This document shows, piece after piece, positions 59,236 through 64,000 of a DNA stretch of 64,000 bases. Below the pieces are notes generated by a model. The model was not told where the DNA came from. It did not search any database and saw only the letters and a list, made by a program, of their open reading frames with translations. Made by a program: the position numbers and the translations under genes. Source of the stretch: Sipunculus nudus (Eukaryota; Annelida; Sipuncula; Golfingiida; Sipunculidae); the NCBI GenBank assembly GCA_026874595.1, contig CM049316.1:40439695-40503694 (forward strand), given 5' to 3'. The stretch's first letter is position 1. Each line of letters starts with the position of its first letter.

Positions 59236-60988
59236 TGTATCCCCAGACAAAGTCGGGGGATACTATGTTTTCATACTGGTCCCGCCTCCGCCGCCGCCGC
59301 CGCATATAAATCTTGTTGGCGCGATAACCCAAAAAATATTTCACGGAACTTTACCAAACTTGGTATATGTATAGATATGGGTGAGTGGACGACGCCTATT
59401 TAAAATGAGGTCATGACCTTTACTAGGAGAGTGTCCTTGACCTTGAATAGGTCCAATTTTGGGGAAAATCACACAAATTCTTTAATATCTCAAGAAATCT
59501 TGCATGGATTTATCCCAAAATCAAGTTGATGGAAGATCATGGATAGGGTTGTCATGTTCCAGAAACTGGTGGCGCCACCTATTATTCTTTACTTGTTTTT
59601 GTGCCGTTTAATACCCCCAAAATTGCCACCTTAAAGTACTGTGAGCATTATAAGTCAAAAACTAATGGACAGATTTCTTTTATATTATGCATATACATAG
59701 GTATGGGTTATGGGATGATGTTCATTTAAATTGGGGTCATGACCTTTCCTATGATAGTGGCCTTGACCTTGAATATTGCCATATATGGTGAAAATCACAC
59801 ACCTCTTATGATATCTCCAGTGTTGATAGCCATATGGATTTCAAACATGACTTATGTATGGCCCACCACTAAAGTAAGAACCCTATTGGTTCTAGGGTCA
59901 TGAGGTCAAAGGTCAAGGTCACTGGACTGGCATTTTAAAAGATACTGTGGATGCATTTTAAGCCAAACTTTCACCTTAGGTCTTCCATCTTAAATATATA
60001 GCTCACTTGCCAGTAGTGGATGATCCATATAAATTTTGGGGTCACAAGGTCAAAGGTCAAGGCGACAGGAGCTATCTGTCCAAAAATTAGTTTCTGGATG
60101 ATAATTCCTGCTTTTATTGATGTATTGATTTCAAACTTGACTTATATATGTCCCATTGAAAAAGCAAGACTCCAATTGATTTTGGGGTCATGAGTTCAAA
60201 GGTCAAGGTCACAGGACACATCTTTAAAAAAAATTGTGGATGCATTTTCAGCCAAACATTTCATCTCAGACCTTTCATCTTGCACATGTAAGTCATCTGC
60301 CAATAGAGGAAGAACACTATCAATTTTGAGGTCACAAGGTCAAAGGTGAAGGTCACAGGAGCCATCTGTCCAAAAAAATTAGTTTCTGGATGATAATTCC
60401 TGCTTTTATTGATGTATGGATTTCAAACTTGACTTGCATATGTCCCATTGGAAAAGCAAGACCCAAATTGATTTTGGGGTCATGAGGTCAAAGGTCAAGG
60501 TCACAGGACACATCTTTAAAAAGATGTGGATGCATTTTCAGCCAAACATTTCATCTCAGATCTTTCATCTTGCACATATAGTTCTCCTGCCAAGAGAGGA
60601 AGAACACTATCAATTTTGAGGTCACAAGGTCAAAGGTGAAGGTCACAGGAGCCATCTGTCCAAAAAAAATAGTTTCTGGATGATAATTCCTTCTTTTATT
60701 GATGTATGGATTTCAATCTTGACTTGCATATGTCCCATTGGAAAAGCAAGACCCAAATTGATTTTGAGGTCATGAGGTCAAAGGTCAAGGTCACAGGACA
60801 CATCTTTAAAAAGTTCAAGGTCACAGGACCAACATCTTCAACAAGATTGTGGATTGTTAGATGGAAGAAACAATAAATATGCCAAGTGTCAGTATATGCT
60901 GCTAAAAATGGGGGACTATTTTTAAAGGGGGGGGGGGGCTACTATGTCTGGGGATACTCTGGCACCTGCGGTGCCAAGAAATGTCTAG
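59236..60988 (+). mobile_element. Helentron-associated (HINE) element, GTATCCCC family, complete
   Basis: It starts TTGTATCCCCAGACAAAGTC. Just before the 3' end the same word returns inverted (GTCTGGGGATAC, 60946-60957), then a stem-loop GGCACCTGCGGTGCC (60961-60975) and the end ATGTCTAG. A 5' terminal repeat mirrored upstream of a 3' stem-loop is the asymmetric plan of Helentrons and their non-autonomous HINEs. Internally: a CCG-repeat patch, TGGCGCCACCTATTATTCTT, then about three and a half core units of about 290 bp with GGTCATGAGGTCAAAGGTCA and TTGCACATATAG. No Rep/helicase is encoded. Confidence 0.85.
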
Positions 60989-61345
60989 TTTGAAAAGACT
61001 TCTTTTAATAATATATTTGAAATAAATGATTAAATAAAATAATAAAATATATTCATGAATGCATTAATGAATACATTTTGAAAGTATTTGCACTCAAATT
61101 GTTTCTTTTTACCTGTATTAGTATTTGTATTAATTTTCATTATTGAACTATTGAATTTTTTTAAATCATATTTGAATACAATTATTAATTATTCACTCAA
61201 GGTCTCATATTTACTCAGTTTCAGTCAAACCAAACTGTTGAGAATCCAGAATATACAAATTTCACACATTTTAATAATGATTGTAACTACCTGGTTTTAT
61301 GGCTTTAATTTATAAAAAAAATATTATATTCATTTTGAATACTTT
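60989..61345 (-). mobile_element. CAGCTGAC-family fragment right of an inserted HINE
   Basis: ATTCATGAATGCATTAATGA, GAGAATCCAGAATATACAAA and CTACCTGGTTTTATGGCTTT match copy A near 19205-19460 in the same orientation. See the left piece at 59068. Confidence 0.65.
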
Positions 61346-61727
61346 CACATCACTGTCAAGACACTTATGACAATTATTAACATTATAGACATCATAATGA
61401 GAACGTGTCTTTAAGACCTGATATTTTTATCACATTTTAAAAAAATTTATTTTTTTTTAAATTTGTATTAGAAAAAAATTAAATAATCTCTACTATGAAA
61501 CTAATACATGTGTTCAAAATAACCCAAGGATCAAAACAAACCAATAGATTATACAAGGAGCAAACTAGAGTTGGGAATGTTTAATTTTATTAACTAAAAT
61601 AAAGTTATCAGAAATATAAATTTTGATTATTTACCCAGTATCATGTAACAGCTGATACAGCCATGAGTCTGAATGTTATTATTCAAACATATTGACATTT
61701 TTAATGAGCACTTGTCTGAGTAATTTT

Positions 61728-62244
61728 TAGCTCAGCTGACTATAAGTCATCAACTAGATTCCTACTGTGTCTAGTGTGTAGATTGATGTGAAAGTAGTCC
61801 AAAATGAATATATTACATTTATTTTTTTTAACATAAATAAAAGCCATAAAACCAGGTACTTATGATCATTATTTAAATTTGTGAATTTTGTATATTCTGG
61901 ATTCTCAACATCATTGTTTCGCTAAAACTGAATAAATACTAGACATGGTATGAATGCTTTGCAAATGTATTTGAATATGAATATGAATATGTACTGCATT
62001 AAAAAATTTTATTGCATAAGAATGGAAATTCAGGTAAAAATGAAAGTATTTAAATACCAGTGCAGATACTTTCAAAATGTATTCATGAATGCATTCATGA
62101 ATATATTCTATAATATTATTTCAATTATCATTTCAGTTATATTTTATTTTAAAAAATCATATGATTTTCTTATTATTTTTTTTATAAAAATTATATTGGC
62201 ACAATATTTGTTATTAAATTTTAATAAATAGTTAAACTCTTTTA
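61728..62244 (+). mobile_element. internally deleted CAGCTGAC-family copy
   Basis: The first about 27 bp (TTAGCTCAGCTGACTATAAG, TCATC) are joined directly to the distal part of the family (TAGATTCCTACTGTGTCTAG onward), skipping about 1.9 kb that is present in copy B between about 55140 and 57022. It is then cut at 62245 by the second GTATCCCC element. Confidence 0.75.
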
Positions 62245-64000
62245 TTGTATCCCCAGACAAAGTCGGGGGATACTGTTTTCATACCGGTCCCGCCGCCGCA
62301 TATGAATCTTGTTGGCGCGATAACCCAAAAAATATTTCACAGAACTTTACCAAACTTGGTATATGTATAGATATGGGTGAGAGGACGACGCCTATTTAAA
62401 ATGAGGTCATGACCTTTACTAGGAGAGTGTCCTTGACCTTGAATAGGTCCAATTTTGGGGAAAATCACACAAATTCTTTAATATCTCAAGAAATCTGGCA
62501 TGGATTTATCCCAAAATCAAGTTGATGGAAGATCATGGATAGAATTGTCATGTTCCAGAAACTGGTGGCGCCACCTATTATTCTTTACTTGATTTTGTGC
62601 CGTTTAATACCCCCAAAATTGCCACCTTACAGTACTATAAGCATTATGAGTCAAAAACTAATGGACAGATTTCTTTTATTTTATGCGTATACATAGGTAT
62701 GGGTTATGGGATGATGTTTATTTAAATTGGGGTCATGACCTTTCCTATGAGAGTGGCCTTGACCTTGAATATTGCCATATATGGTGAAAATCACACACCT
62801 CTTATGATATCTCCAGTGTTGATAGCCATATGGATTTCAAACATGACTTATGTATGGCCCACCACTAAAGTAAGAACCCTATAGGTTCTAGGGTATTGAG
62901 GTCAAAGGTCAAGGTCACTGGACTGGCATCTTAAAAGATACTGTGGATGCATTTTAAGCCAAACTTTCATCCCAGGTCTTCCATCTTCAATATATAGCTC
63001 ACTTGCCAATAGTGGATGATCCATATAAATTTTGGGGTCACAAGGTCAAAGGTCAAGGCCACAGGAGCTATCTGTCCAAAAATTAGTTTCTGGATGATAA
63101 TTCCTGCTTTTATTGATGTATGGATTTCAAACTTGACTTATATATGTCCCATTGAAAAAGCAAGACTCCAATTGATTTTGGGGTCATGAGGTGAAAGGTC
63201 AAGGTCACAGGAAATCTCTCTAAAAAGATTGTGGATGCATTTTCAGCCAAACATTTCATCTCAGACCTTTCATCTTGCGCATATAGTTCATCTGCCAGTA
63301 GAAGAAGACCCCTATCAATTTTGAGGTCACAAGGTCAAAGGTGAAGGTCACAGGAGCCATCTGTCCAGAAATTAGTTTCTTGATGATAATTCCTTCTTTT
63401 ATTGATGTATGGATTTCAAACTTGACTTGTATTTGACCCATTGGAAAAGCAAGACCCGAATTGATTTTGGGGTCATGAGGTCAAAGGTCAAGGTCACAGG
63501 ACACTTCTTTAGAAAGATGTGGATGCATTTTCAGCCAAACATTTCATCTCAGACCTTTCATCTTGCGCATATAGTTCATCTGCCAATAGAAGAAGACCCC
63601 TATCAATTTTGAGGTCACAAGGTCAAAGGTGAAGGTCACAGGAGCCATCTGTCCAGAAATTTGTTTCTTGATGATAATTCCTTCTTTTATTGATGTATGG
63701 ATTTCAAACTTGATTTGTATTTGACCCATTGGAAAAGCAAGACCCGAATTGATTTTGGGGTCATGAGGTCAAAGGTCAAGGTCACAGGACACATCTTTAG
63801 AAAGATGTGGATGCATTTACAGCCATACATTTCATCTCAGATCTTTCATCTTGCACATATAGTTCACCTGCCAAGAGAGGAAGAACACTATCAATTTTGA
63901 GGTCACAAGGTCAAAGGTGAATGTCACAGGAGCCATCTGTCCAAAAATTAGTTTCTGGATGATAATTCCTGTTTTTATTGATGTATGGATTTCAAACTTG
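62245..64000 (+). mobile_element. HINE element, GTATCCCC family, runs off the window
   Basis: Very similar to the element at 59236 from its first base: TTGTATCCCCAGACAAAGTC, a shorter CCGCCG patch, the same TGGCGCCACCTATTATTCTT. It then has at least four core units of about 288-292 bp (TATGGATTTCAAACTTGA near 63117, 63407, 63695 and 63983). Repeated short frames beginning MDFKLDL and MGQIQ recur every 288 bp because they read the core, not because they are genes. The 3' end is outside. Confidence 0.85.

Noticed and set aside
63256-63900. Repeated 61-67-codon frames spaced 288 bp apart
   Set aside because: They follow the HINE core unit exactly and occur on both strands; there is no codon-level conservation beyond the repeat.

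Overview
The window looks like a piece of an AT-rich, intron-containing animal genome, most likely a mollusc and probably a bivalve. The reasons are: genes split by GT-AG introns of about 0.9-1.7 kb; dense Helentron/HINE-type repeats with AGGTCA-rich cores of the kind familiar from bivalve genomes; tRNA-derived SINEs; long poly-C/poly-G, (TA)n and (CA)n tracts; and many small non-autonomous DNA transposons. The species assignment is inference. There are no bacterial features (no operons, ribosome binding sites or CRISPR).

Only two genes are well supported. On the minus strand, 27950 down to 23997, lies a complete three-coding-exon gene for a TMEM64-like membrane protein of the VTT/SNARE-associated (TVP38/DedA) family, 262 residues. 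On the plus strand, from 48130 to at least 54400, lies a six-exon gene whose N-terminal part matches the last helices of a MIF4G domain (MIF4GD/SLIP1 and CTIF type), followed by a long Ser/Arg/Asn-rich, probably disordered tail; its 3' end is not seen. A single well-bounded exon on the minus strand (33306-33499) and a weaker terminal exon (43728-44006) could belong to further genes that I do not recognise.

Layout: 0.33-1.9 kb is a 45-bp minisatellite. 1.9-18.8 kb is gene-free, with degraded repeats, microsatellites, a hAT-like MITE, three TIR or SINE insertions and a broken LINE reverse-transcriptase fragment. 18.8-21.4 kb is a 2.6-kb HINE-like element. 24-28 kb is the TMEM64-like gene, whose first intron holds a tandem array of copies of its own exon-2 splice acceptor. 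29.4-33.1 kb is a run of DNA transposons (a pogo/Tigger-like element with TA target duplication, a long imperfect hairpin, a LINE 3' end, a TIR element with 8-bp target duplication). 34.8-46.5 kb holds another MITE, more HINE copies and a hAT element with a perfect 8-bp target duplication and GGTACA repeats, apparently nested in a HINE remnant. 48-54.4 kb is the MIF4G-type gene with SINEs in two introns. 54.7-64 kb is almost entirely HINE/Helentron-derived, with one family inserted into another.

The two genes show no sign of working together. The most unusual things here are the duplicated splice-acceptor array in the TMEM64-like gene, the nested HINE families whose cores carry many AGGTCA nuclear-receptor half-sites, and the incomplete MIF4G module with its long tail.
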